A program made the position numbers and the translations under genes. This document shows positions 1 through 16,077 of a DNA stretch of 64,000 bases, one piece after another (the stretch's first letter is position 1; each line of letters begins with the position of its first letter). The stretch is from Linum tenue (Eukaryota; Streptophyta; Magnoliopsida; Malpighiales; Linaceae). Below the pieces are notes generated by a model that saw nothing but the letters and a program-made list of their open reading frames with translations, made no database searches and was not told the DNA's origin. The stretch lies in NCBI GenBank assembly GCA_946122785.1, contig CAMGYJ010000006.1, forward strand, positions 64,853,676-64,917,675, written 5' to 3'.

Positions 1-1374
1 TCGCTTCCTTACATCCCCCATTACTTCCGGACAACGCCCACTCCAAAATCGGAGCAGCATCGAGTTGTTTTCTGCTTCTTCGGCTTCCATTTCTTGCTTG
101 TTATGCTCGCTAACTGTCTATTGTTCTTCTTCCAGGTGTTGCACCTACAGTGTTGTCCTTCAATCCCACTCGCCCTCGGAACCTCCGAGTTGGTCCCTCG
201 AGAAGGTCGCTCGTCGTTCAAGCTGCCTACAGGTACCATTACCTCTCCCTATCTTATGGCTTTGAACTTGGGATTGATTGAAGACAGGATTTGCATCTTG
301 TAGTAGCTATGGTGTTAGTTTTGGTTTATAGAATCTGTAATTGCTATAGTGAATCAGACGTTTAGCTGGCGTTAGCTTCGTCGACTTCTGCAGTTGATTC
401 ATTCTAGAGATGGTCCAGGGTTACTTGCTTGTTGTGGTTTGTACCATTTCCTAGCCTCATTTTTTTGGTGAATTGGATGTTGAATTTTGGCTTTACAGTG
501 ATGGTGAAAGATCAGGATCGGGTAGTTCTGGAATCTTTATCGGCGGGTTTGTACTGGGAGGACTTATTGTTGGTGCGCTTGGATGTGTTTATGCACCTCA
601 GGTTCGATTGTCTTCTCTTTCTGGATCTTTCTTTGGCTGTATAAAGAATTTGATTCCTCTTTCATGTTGATCCTTAGAAAAGCTACTGCGAAAATGGTTC
701 AGTGTGCTGTAGACCGACCGGCTTGTGAGTTTCTTGTTTCTGTTGTTGTTGTCGATTTTAGATCAGCAAGGCATTAGCTGGAACTGATAGGAAGGACCTA
801 ATGAGGAAACTCCCCAAGTTCCTCTATGATGAAGAGAAGGCTTTGGAGGTTAGCTCTTTCTTCCTCTCCCTTTACATTTACCTTTCGACAGTTCATTCTT
901 GCGTTGTGGTGCCTCGACCGTTCGGCTATTTCGGTTTGTTCCGATCTTAAAGGTTACTAAAGTCTGTAGAAAAGCTGTCATTTGTTCTACGCATTGATAT
1001 ACTTTCTCAGTAGTACTATTTCTTGCCTTATCTGCTGGCAGCTTGTATTTCGTCTGTGGTCTGAGTTCTGACGAACTTTCTTCATGGCTATCCGCTATGC
1101 CATTTCGCTACTTTGTTTTGCAATGCATAACCAACCTGATATTGCCGAGTCAGCATCTGTTCTAGTTCAGGCAATGCAACTTATTGATGGAAACCCTTCT
1201 AATGACATCCTCCTCTTTCGCTTGTTTTGTTTGCAGAAAACACGGAAAATATTGAGCGAGAAGATAGCACAACTGAACTCGGCCATCGATGATGTGTCCT
1301 CTCAGCTCAGATCGGAAGATGCCCCTGAAGAAGACATGTCCGTGAACCCCGATGAAATCGAAGCTGCTCTTTGA
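1..1374 (+). CDS. Chloroplast inner-membrane-type protein (At1g42960-like), 3' part
   Basis: Nuclear gene for a small plastid membrane protein of unknown biochemical role. Its start codon lies before the window. Coding exons: about 1-63 (inferred, transit-peptide region), 136-232, 499-601, 762-848, 1237-1374 (TGA). All junctions are GT-AG and the phases agree. The inferred first intron, 64-135, is short but has a CTAAC branch-like site and a pyrimidine tract. The peptide runs from a Ser/Arg-rich transit region into a Gly-rich hydrophobic segment ([19 protein letters not shown]), then the conserved [12 protein letters not shown] stretch, then an acidic helical tail ([14 protein letters not shown]). 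This order matches the Arabidopsis protein annotated as inner-membrane localised in chloroplasts. GAPB follows in the same orientation about 750 bases downstream. I am confident of the family; the first exon border is an inference. Confidence 0.8.
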
Positions 1375-2129
1375 GAAAATCTCTGTGTTTGTCTTGTGTT
1401 CTCTCGTTGCATTGTTGGTATACAGTTTACGACGCGGTCAGTAATTTTTTTGAGAACTCTGAAATAACAACAGCTGAAACTCATCTCAATGCGCTTCTTA
1501 ATAGCTGTTTCCTTGCTGTGCCTTGCCTCCCAAGTACGAAATAGTGTATGCTGTTTGCCTCGTACGAAGGCAGCAGCGGTCATTTGGACAGGATTTATAT
1601 ACACTTTACACTTCTGTCTATTGTCATTGTAATCGAATGCTCTCATATCGACTCTTGAAAGTAGTTTAATCGATCTTGGATTCGTTGGGAATTTGAGAGT
1701 TACACCAGCTTGAATTCGCCCGGTCGCTGAAGCTGTGGTTAGGAGAAATAGTATCCCTGATCATATCATCCGATCTTGACATAGATATTGTTGTATGCCA
1801 CAAAGTCTTCTCGACCATCGACTTTCAACCCTTACCAGCCAGAAAATGGCACAGTTGGAAAATCTACTGGATGAGACGAAATGTTGCCTCTCGTTCTGAT
1901 AGAAGCGCAATCAGGCATAAACACTGAGATCTTATCCCCACAGATTTTGTTCTCGCCCACACGTTCTCTAGAAGAACTAAGGTCCATAGATTTTCCTAAG
2001 TGTTGGAAAATATACGAGAAAAAACAAAGTGAAAAGCTAAAGAAAACGTATTGCAGCTGGTACTCCTATATATGTGAAGCATAGGAATCAAGCTATTAGC
2101 TTTAGAACCTCAGCTTTGCAGCAGCAGCC
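1375..2129. other. Intergenic region and GAPB promoter
   Basis: It holds the 3' UTR of the upstream gene and the GAPB promoter. I see no other gene. A CTTATC at 1931-1936 is an inverted I-box core (GATAAG), an element known in light-regulated photosynthesis promoters. Its use here is inference. Confidence 0.4.
2066..2074 (+). promoter_or_regulatory. Probable TATA box of GAPB
   Basis: CTATATATG lies 56 bases before the GAPB ATG. This would place transcription start near 2095-2100 and leave a short leader. It is the only good TATA-like sequence close to the start codon. Confidence 0.45.
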
Positions 2130-4256
<2,127 letters not shown>

Positions 4257-4814
4257 TAGATAGATGAATGAACATCTTGGATTCCCTTTCTTATTTTTCA
4301 ATTTTTGGGTTTCTTCCTTCTCTCTTGTGGAGAGAGATTGGTGCAAGAGGATCCTGTTTCTGTAACGAGCAGATCAATGGTTTCATGGTTGTGAAGAAAA
4401 TAAGGCTATGTTGTTAACAGAAGCTCTTGGAATTAAAGTTCAAATTCATGATTTATGTTTTGCATAAAGAACTGAGAGTAACGCAAACCTGAGGGGAGAG
4501 AGGATTGGCGGCGAAACTCCAGTTAGGGGAGGAACTCAGTGGCGGGAAGATGAAGATAAACCCGACGCCGCTGCTCCGATCTTCAAGCTGGCGCGAACAG
4601 AGTACAGCGAGGTGATCCATTGAACAAGGTCAACTCCAGCGAGAACAGAGAAACCTGGATGATCCACCAGAACGAAACCCGAAACCCGTGCAAAAACGTT
4701 AAACCAACACCACAAAAGCGAAACGTTTCGGATCCTCAAACTAAAAAAGCAACATATGTTGCGATAAAATCGCGATATATTGGGGTGGCCGGTGGCGCGA
4801 TATTTTCAGTGGAC

Positions 4815-4834
4815 GCGGCCGCGGCCGCGGCCGC
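4815..4834. repeat. GCGGCC tandem repeat (GC-rich palindromic tract)
   Basis: Three head-to-tail copies of GCGGCC followed by GCC form an alternating CpG-rich palindrome with two overlapping NotI sites. It is embedded in otherwise AT-rich intergenic DNA between GAPB and IRE1. No gene is associated. Confidence 0.8.
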
Positions 4835-4956
4835 CGGGATGGGACATTTGGAATAGCAGAAAACTGCATTCAAAATTTAGGAAAATACATAATATAGGAC
4901 ACAAAAAATGTAGGAAAATATATAAATCTAAAAGATAGAAAATCACACACGATAAA

Positions 4957-5735
4957 CGGTTGTATTGAGTACAAAATTGTCACAAACCTTTAATTTGTAA
5001 TGTCTCGGTAATAATTCTTTACACTTAGTACAAAACTATCACAAATAAATACCATTAACTTTTGTTATCGTGTTTTTACAAATTAGAGATTTGTGACCGT
5101 TTTGAGGTCTGATTGTGTGTTCATCAAGTATATGACACTAACCAGTTGAACGATATTTAAGATAGTCGTCAAGTATATGAGAATAATGACTACATTTCTG
5201 TTGTGGCTACCATCTTCTAAAAGTATCCTGATATCCTTCCCAAGTTTGAGATGAAGCGTGTATTGGCTAGGACTCGGAGACACTCATGGAAACGTGTTGT
5301 TTCCAAAATATCATCGATATACTTGATTTGCCGAATAAGAATGTCTTTTGCTGACCTTTCAATTTTAATACAAAAAAAGTAAGATAGTAGGCCGCATTCC
5401 TTCAATTGAAAAGCATCCCGCAAACCGTTTGTAAGGCGTTCAATTTCCTTATTGTCGTCCTTTGTTATGATCATATTGTCCAAATTGACATAGTCACCAT
5501 ACCTCGACTGGAGTGAACTATAAACAAAGATTAATCATTTAAATATTTGACATTTGTACAAAATAGTCACAAAATTTTAATTTATAAAATGGTCACACTC
5601 ACTTTTATTTAATTTGTAATCGTTTTCTACTATGTGCATTGATTTATTATTGAATCGTTACAAATTAAAGATTTGTAACCATTTTGTACTAAGTGCAAAG
5701 AATAGTGACTGTTTAGGTTAATTACCATTTATATC
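4957..5735. repeat. Inverted-repeat-bounded element around a Copia RT fragment
   Basis: The block at about 4957-5100 contains TTTACACTTAGTACAAAAC and ACAAA-TTTAATTTGTAA motifs. They recur in reverse complement at about 5570-5735 (TTTTGTACTAAGTGCAAAG, TTACAAATTAAAGATTTGTAA). The two arms enclose the degenerate reverse-transcriptase fragment. This looks like a decayed non-autonomous inverted-repeat element. Exact ends and a target-site duplication are not clear. Confidence 0.55.
5098..5510 (-). pseudogene. Degenerate Copia (Ty1) reverse-transcriptase fragment
   Basis: On the minus strand, 5510 to 5217 reads DNMIITKDDNKEIERL, then a FQLKECGLLSYFFCIKIERS-like stretch and an RQIKYIDDIL stretch. 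This is the part of Copia RT just after the catalytic site, which normally reads like MKDLG-LKYFLGIEV and QRKY--DLL. Beyond a frame change, 5283-5098 continues with a LIYLTT...SVIYLMNTQSD stretch, matching the next Copia block (LIYLT-TRPDI--AVS--S-FM). Stops and frameshifts rule out function. No LTRs or integrase lie nearby. Confidence 0.75.
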
Positions 5736-5904
5736 ACGATAGCGTCAACGGAGCAAAACCTCCGCCAGAATCATTTCGTAGAACCCTGAAAAACTGCAAC
5801 TCCCCCATTCCCCGTCACTTCCAGCCGAAGGAACCCCTAATTACGCAAACCCTTAACAGCCAATTACCTCTCCCAATTGGAAGATTCACTCGGCGGAGAA
5901 CTGC

Positions 5905-6024
5905 ATGTCTCAGGATGAGACGATGTCTTGTACTTCGTATGTTTTTAATGGTGATGCTGTCGCCGTTGATACGCTGCATCTCCAGCTCAGCCGTCCCCCG
6001 GACGTTTCTCTCCGATCAGAGTAG
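5905..6024 (+). promoter_or_regulatory. Upstream ORF overlapping the IRE1 start codon
   Basis: An ATG at 5905 opens a 39-codon frame ending with TAG at 6022-6024. It lies 10 bases before the chosen IRE1 ATG (5915) in another frame. If the transcript includes it, it could reduce initiation at the IRE1 start. The transcription start is unknown, so its use is inference. Confidence 0.35.
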
Positions 6025-9000
6025 CCGGGCATCCAGCCCTTTCAAATCCCTTCTCCCCCCAATCCCGTAAGTACTTCCAAGACTTAAGCCCTTGGGAAAG
6101 TTCTGATTTTTCTGTGTCTGGCGAATATGGGTCGATGAGGAATAAAGTTAGGATAGCTGCTGATCCATGCTCGATCCATTTCTTAGGTGTTTGGTTTCTA
6201 TCTGTTGAGTTTCTTGAATAGGCTAGGGTGTCGATCCCCAATTGGCTGCTCATTTCCGTGCTCATTGTTTACTTTGTTGATTTATCCCGTCATTGCTTGC
6301 TTGTGGTTTGATTCAGCAAGCGTGAAGTTGCAGTGGTGGCTGCTTTGGATGGAACTGTTTACTTGGTTGATGCTAGCTCAGGGAAGATTCGCTGGTCCTT
6401 CCCTACTGGATCGCCTATATATTCTTCTTATCAGGCTGCACTTGATAATGACGATGATGGGCTTAACGCTTCTAAATTGAGCGACGACTTATATTACGTC
6501 GACTGTGGGGATGATTGGGACCTCTACCTGCATAGCAAGCACCTTGGTAAACTGGTAGACTAACCCTCCATTCGCTAGCTCAAATTGATCTCTTCCGTTC
6601 TATCAAATTTTGCATCTTAATGGAAATATGCAGTAATTTCCCATTGGATATGAGAAAACTGAATTGGTATTGTCCTGTTCCACTGTTTCACAGCAAAAAC
6701 TGTCTCTAAGTGCTGATGAGTACATCAGGAGGACACCACACATATCAGAGGATGGCGAGATTACATTGGGGAATAAAAAGACTACTGCATTTCTTGTTGA
6801 TGCCAAGACTGGAAGGGTAGTTCGCTCTTTTGCACTGGATAACTCTCCTAATGGGGGATTTCAGAGTGCTGAAGAAAATGCCCTTCGTTTGGTGAATGGC
6901 CCTGAAGAGTTGGTGGAAGCAGGTGTTACTGACTTGGGAACTTTTGAGAATCTGGTTTACATTACAAGGACTGATTATGTGTTGCAGCACTACTCGCCAA
7001 ACTCCAGTAAAGTCTTGTGGAACGTGGCATTTGCAGAGATTGAGGCTGAGTTTCGATGTCAAGATGGTAGGAGTTTCTTCGATGGGATGTCTCCTGATGC
7101 AAATGTGGGAAGAAATGAAATTGAATGGCAATTTCCTTGTCAAGTGAAGACTGCTGCCATGCGCATTCGGGAGCAGAATGTGCTGCCATATGAGAAACTA
7201 GCAATTAGTCATCTCCAATATGGAGGCATAGCTCAGTTCTTACCTACCAAGGATCAGCTTCCTGCTTTAGGGCCTGTTTACAGACTTCCAGCAGCTCTTC
7301 CCACTAATGCAGGCAGAACTACTCTTGCTTTGCCTTCATCTGATATCTTGAATGGGGATCCCCTTGTAGCAAAATATAGTACCAGTTGGCCTTCCGAAAT
7401 AGCAGCCAAGTCTCACATGTGGTCTAGCGTAGTCACTATTCTCTCCATTATTGGTGTCATCATCTATAATTATATAGCGGGTAGGAAACGGAGCAAGCTG
7501 GGTAAACCAGTAGAAGAACGTAAAACACATTCTGGAATGCCCAAAAAGAAGAAAAATAAGAGAGCAGGAGCAGGAAACAACAAGAACCATTCCTCAAAGA
7601 CAAATGTCTCTCAGGGCGGTAATGTTGGAGGCACTGATGAAACTGAGGATGGTGAAGGAAATAATAGAAAGATACCACAAAGTCTTATGGATATTATTGG
7701 TCATGTAGATGGACGTAGAATTGGCAGGTTATTGGTTTCAAGCAAAGAAATTGCCAAGGGTAGTAATGGAACGGTGGTGCTTGAGGGGATTTATGATGGC
7801 CGTCCTGTAGCTGTTAAACGCCTTGTGCAGACACACCATGATGTTGCTATCAAAGAGATTCAGAATCTTATTGCTTCTGATCAGCATTCCAACATTGTTA
7901 GATGGTACGGTGTGGAGCATGATCAAGATTTTATTTATCTTGCTCTGGAGCGTTGCCGATGCAGCTTGAGTGACTTCGTCTATGTGCACTCTGGTACATT
8001 TCAAAGCCAAATGAATCCTGAAGGACAAGAGCCTGGCAGTTTGCCCGAGTCTACCACTAGGATATGTACAATCCTGCAGCAGAATAAGAACGTTGAGCTG
8101 TGGAAGTCAAAGGGTTACCCTTCTCCCCTTTTGTTAAAACTGATGAGGTGTGTTTATATTTGCTCCCTTCTCTCTTTTATTGCTTATTGGGTTTACAAAT
8201 ATTGGGTGCAATCAGTGGAGATGAAGTTGCCATTAATTTTGTTTTCTTCTGTCAGCTCAAGTTTCTCTCTTCGTTCAAATCTGTAGTATTGTCGTTCCCA
8301 GAATCTCTGGGCTATTTCAATGTGAGGTTTCAGAAAATGCACATGTATTTGATTAAGAAGTGTTCAATCTGCAGGGACATAGTTTCTGGCCTTGCTCATT
8401 TGCATGAACTTGGGATAATTCATCGGGACTTGAAGCCCCAGAATGTCTTGATAATCAGCGAAAAATCATATTGTGCTAAACTTTCGGATATGGGTATTAG
8501 CAAGCGCCTTCTTGGAGACATGTCTTCCTTAACTCATCATGCAACTGGTAAGTATGGCAGGTATCAGATTATTGAAACTATGTTATAAAGGGTTAGAGAG
8601 AAACTTTTAAGACTGGCTTTGGATATTTATCTGAAGCAAAGCAATTGCTACTTTTGCAGGCTATGGAAGTTCAGGCTGGCAAGCTCCTGAGCAACTTCTC
8701 CAAGGGCGGCAAACACGTGCAGTAGACTTATTTAGTTTAGGCTGTGTTCTATTCTTCTGCATTACTGGGGGTAAGCACCCGTTCGGGGACAGCATTGAAC
8801 GAGATGTAAATATTGTGAATGATAAGAAAGACTTATTCTTGATAGAGAACATACCGGAAGCCGTCGACCTTTTCACTTCCCTCCTGGATCCCAACCCTGA
8901 TAAGAGGTAAACCACATTTCCTTGTAAATCTGGTCCGCATTTTTCTCTTTATTTTCATCATGTATTCCATATAATTTGAGTTGTCTCGATCTTTGTAGAC

Positions 9001-9452
9001 CAAAGGCCGAAGAAGTTGCGATTCATCCCTTTTTTTGGCCACCAGAGAAGAGACTCACATTCCTTCAGGATGTGAGCGATCGTGTTGAACTGGAAGACAG
9101 AGAAACTGAGTCAGACCTCCTTACTGCGTTAGAGAGCATCGGAGCTACAGCATTAGATGGGAAATGGGATGAGAAGATGGAAGCCGCTTTCCTGAACAAT
9201 ATCGGCCGTTACAGGAAGTACAAGTTTGATAGCGTTCGAGACTTGCTCCGTGTCATACGCAACAAGTCCCATCACTACAGAGAGCTTCCTAAGGAGATCC
9301 AGGAGCTGCTTGGGTCGCACCCTGAAGGTTTTGAGAGCTACTTCTCTAATCGGTTCCCGAACCTCCTGATCGAGGTGTACAAAGTGATATGCAGCCATTG
9401 CTCAGAGGAGGAATTCTTCTGGAAGTACTTGCAGCAGACTAATGTAATTTAA
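5915..9452 (+). CDS. IRE1: IRE1: ER stress sensor kinase/endoribonuclease
   Basis: Type I ER membrane protein that senses unfolded proteins and splices bZIP60-type mRNA. Six exons: 5915-6066, 6317-6554, 6694-8147, 8375-8547, 8660-8906, 8999-9452 (905 residues). Start 5915 gives a signal peptide (MRRCLVLRMFLMVMLSPLI). The luminal domain contains VVAALDGTVYLVDASSGKI and TPHISEDGEITLG. A single membrane segment lies at about residue 372-393 (VVTILSIIGVIIYNY), followed by a Lys-rich stretch. The kinase has VAVKRL, HRDLKPQN and the DMG variant of DFG that plant IRE1 proteins share. The C-terminal KEN RNase contains NNIGRYRKYKFDSV, IRNKSHHYREL and FSNRFPNLL. Length is close to Arabidopsis IRE1A/B. 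All junctions are GT-AG with matching phases. An out-of-frame ATG lies 10 bases upstream. A polyadenylation-like AATAAA lies at about 9544. Confidence 0.95.
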
Positions 9453-10259
9453 CCAATAGAGCAGTTGTAGAAAAGGCTAATTGTAATGCATGGCAATATG
9501 GCATGAGCCATCTGTTGTACACAAGAACCAGTGAGCGTTTACAAATAAAAGTTCAGTCTTCCATTTTTAGAGCAGGATCATGCGACTATATGAATATGAC
9601 CGTGTGGATAAAGTGATTACTGGTTTTACGATAGGGATGGCAAAAATATGACCAGAATTTAAGTGGATTTAAATAACCTCATCTAATGATATGATAGGGG
9701 AGTTGAAAATACCACTATACAATTGATTCTACCCTATGCTATCTTTTTGTACTTGAATGTAACTAATGATTATAGTAATTTAGGGTTGAGGTGGACGTTG
9801 GACAGGTTACCAATTCTACTCAAATCGGCCAACTAAAATCTACTCAAACGATATGAATGATGAGGTGAATGGATGTGAGTTGCTTCCAACCAGACCCATC
9901 ATAATTTGAGTGATGCCTGTCTCTATGCTAAAATCGTCAATTCACATCCATTTAAAATTTTAAATTCATTTACCAGCACAATCTTCTTTCATCATCTCCT
10001 CAATCCTCAATCTTTCCTTCAATATATTCAGGCAAAATCATGATCTTGTAGCTCCATCTGATGATTTCAAGAAGAAATATGGTGAAATTTTTAATTATCA
10101 TAAAAAATGTATATCTATTTCCAACTTCAAATTTATTCTTAACTAATTCTCAATTGAATCTTTCGTTCTTCAAAGTTTTGTTACAAACTTCCTCTGTTTT
10201 TAATCAAATTCCTTTCTTTCAGTAATTAGTTGTCATCGATCTATTCTTAGTCAAAATCG

Positions 10260-10416
10260 CGCTTTAAAACTTAAAAACTTACGATTTTACGTTTCTAGGT
10301 CACTAAAACGCTTCTACACAAAATCTCAGTTTTTATAACTTATGTAGTTAAAAACTCCGCTTTAAAACTTAAACACATACGATTTTACGCTTCTAGATCA
10401 CCAAAACGTTTCTACG
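10260..10416. repeat. Imperfect tandem repeat, period 98
   Basis: A unit starting CGCTTTAAAACTTAAA, continuing TACGATTTTACGTTTCTAG and ending AAAACG-TTCTAC, begins at 10260 and again at 10358 with scattered substitutions. Two copies, non-coding. Confidence 0.75.
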
Positions 10417-10594
10417 TAAAAACTCGCTTTTGACTACATTGAATCTTACCAAGTCTCCAGCAATAACATGCATTGATGTTTTTCTCATCTAATATTGCCG
10501 CTAGGAGCTTATATTTTCTTTATGGGTTTATTTTCGTTGATATTTGGATTTGGATTTATTTTGACTCGAGTTTATTTTATATTTTATGAAAATC

Positions 10595-10662
10595 ATTTTA
10601 CTCATCCAAATACACTTGTAAACCACATTAACCAGCCCACTAATGCATATTTGGATGAGTGT
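10595..10662. repeat. Short hairpin
   Basis: ACTCATCCAAATA and its reverse complement TATTTGGATGAGT face each other across roughly 40 bases. It may be the core of a small MITE. No flanking duplication was identified. Confidence 0.45.
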
Positions 10663-10950
10663 GAGTTGTATTATTGTCACCCACTTATTCTTATTTATGA
10701 GTAAGTTTTCGTCCAAACCTCATTTAACTAAGCCAATGCTTATCCCTAATTCGCGGCTTCTATATTCCGGTGTTAAGATATCCCTACCAAGATTGTGACC
10801 TAACCTTCCATTATGTTACCAATTTCTTACACAATCATAATGATGAGCAGCCTCCTCTTTGAGACCCTTCAATACAAATTTCTCTACAAAAGCAATACAT
10901 ATCTTTTCTTTTTTGTTGATTTACACAATGATCAACTCTTACTCTTACTC

Positions 10951-14512
<3,562 letters not shown>

Positions 14513-14835
14513 TCAATTCATGAGAACCTAGAGATTGGTAATAAAAGTTGGGAGTGAACTTCCATCAGAATTGTCAATTTATACCAACAAAAAGCATGCC
14601 AAGTAATTGCATTTCAAAAATAATCAAGGACCTACTGTTCAGTCTATGGGCAGAATGAACCAATAAACCAGATTTGAACCATCTCACTTAAGAGTTTGAT
14701 ACTTTAGGCCATTTGGTTTCCACTCAATGGAAAAGCCAATTAACAGGGGACAATCCAGCTTAGGCCTCAAAAGAATGACAGGGTACCTAACAGAAACAAG
14801 GATCAGATTCTCAATTCAAATAAAGAGACCTACAG

Positions 14836-14867
<32 letters not shown>
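14836..14867. repeat. 32-base poly-C tract (poly-G on the GLR sense strand)
   Basis: An uninterrupted run of 32 C on the plus strand, 324 bases upstream of the GLR ATG. On the transcribed sense strand it is G32. It lies in the probable 5' leader or promoter. It could fold as a G-quadruplex, or its length could be an artefact. Confidence 0.85.
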
Positions 14868-16048
14868 ATTAAGCAAACCGAGGGCCTATTTCCTAATTAG
14901 GGAGGCAAAAATTCTGCTTTCTTCAAACACCCCACGTGAAACACCAACCGTTTACACACGGTGAAGAAAACTTAACATGGGGGAAAGTATACTGGAGGTG
15001 GAGGACCATTAACACCCTTCTTAAATCATTAATAAAAAGGGGGAGGAGAATCTAACGAAGATGGTATTTCAACTTTCAAGAGAGAGAGAGAGAGGCAAAT
15101 GACGAGGACAGAAGAACAAAGTGAGAAACTTGAAATCCACGCGAATCAAAAGACTAGAGAGATACAGAACTGTTTAACTAACTTGCTCAAAGGGAAATGC
15201 TTTCCCTTCCCATTCTGCAAAAAAATGAAGCAGGGGCTGCACAGTGACAGGCAGTAAAGAGGACAGAACTTAGTTTATCCATTTCAATAGCAGCTAGTGG
15301 GCTTGAAGCCATTCGAGCAGAAAGTGAAATTAGTGGCGAGTTTAGGATTGGGGAGGAAGTGCTTAGCTACCCAACTAAAGACTAACCTTTAGGCGGCTGA
15401 AGTCTGACGAACCAATCACAGAACCCAGGTGTGTGATTTTTAATGCTTCATCGAGTGGGGAAATGGGCAACCAGAAAGTTTGTGGCAAGTGTGAAAGGAA
15501 GGAAGGAGAGGAAAGTGGTGGGGAAGGGGATGTGGTAAAGAATTATTAGAGATCAAAGCTTTGAGCTAGCAAAGGGCTGCGGCCTGCGGCGACAAGACAA
15601 AATGGAGTAGTTGAAGTTGAAGAATCACGTGCAGAGGTCTGCAGAATAGAATAGATGCAGGAGGGAAGAGAAAAGGATGGATTCAATCTGGTTTTGGTTT
15701 GAGTTTAAGCGTGACAATAGATTAATAATGGACTTATAATGACAAAACAGCCTTCCTGGGTCCCGACATTTTGACATGACAAAATGATGGGAGAATATGC
15801 TGTTCCTTTTTCTTATTAGGAAGAAGAAAAAAACACATTCAAGATGATGAGTGTGTCAAATCACCTAAATACCTGAATTGTATTGTTATGTGTACTGAAT
15901 ACATTATTTTTTATGGTGTCATTTTGGAAGGAGGAAAGTTTAAAGTGATTAGCCTAACAATTTCATTAATTTGTTTATTTTATTGTGATAATGCTAACAA
16001 TTAAATGATGATATACTTTAACTTAGATGATGGTCATCATATGACAAA

Positions 16049-16077
16049 CACAGAAGAAGAAGAAGAAGAAGAAGAAG
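16049..16077. repeat. GAA microsatellite
   Basis: About nine consecutive GAA units in intergenic DNA. No associated gene. Confidence 0.8.

Larger units (their letters stand above)
9453..10950. other. Intergenic, AT-rich, no gene seen
   Basis: It lies between the 3' ends of IRE1 and the GLR gene (convergent pair) and contains both 3' UTRs. I find no protein-coding frame with recognisable content. A 98-base-spaced tandem repeat (10258-10416) and a small hairpin are the only structure. Confidence 0.6.

Noticed and set aside
6560..6693. Possible extra IRE1 coding sequence reading FPIGYEKTELVLSCSTV before exon 3
   Set aside because: Known IRE1 proteins pass directly from the HSK--GK region to the LS--EYI--TPHISEDG region; a CAG acceptor at 6691-6693 fits that join.
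8100..8588. Alternative kinase-containing frame starting inside IRE1 intron 3
   Set aside because: Its first part is intron sequence; the true exon starts at 8375 with the conserved join LKLMR|DIVSGLAHLH.
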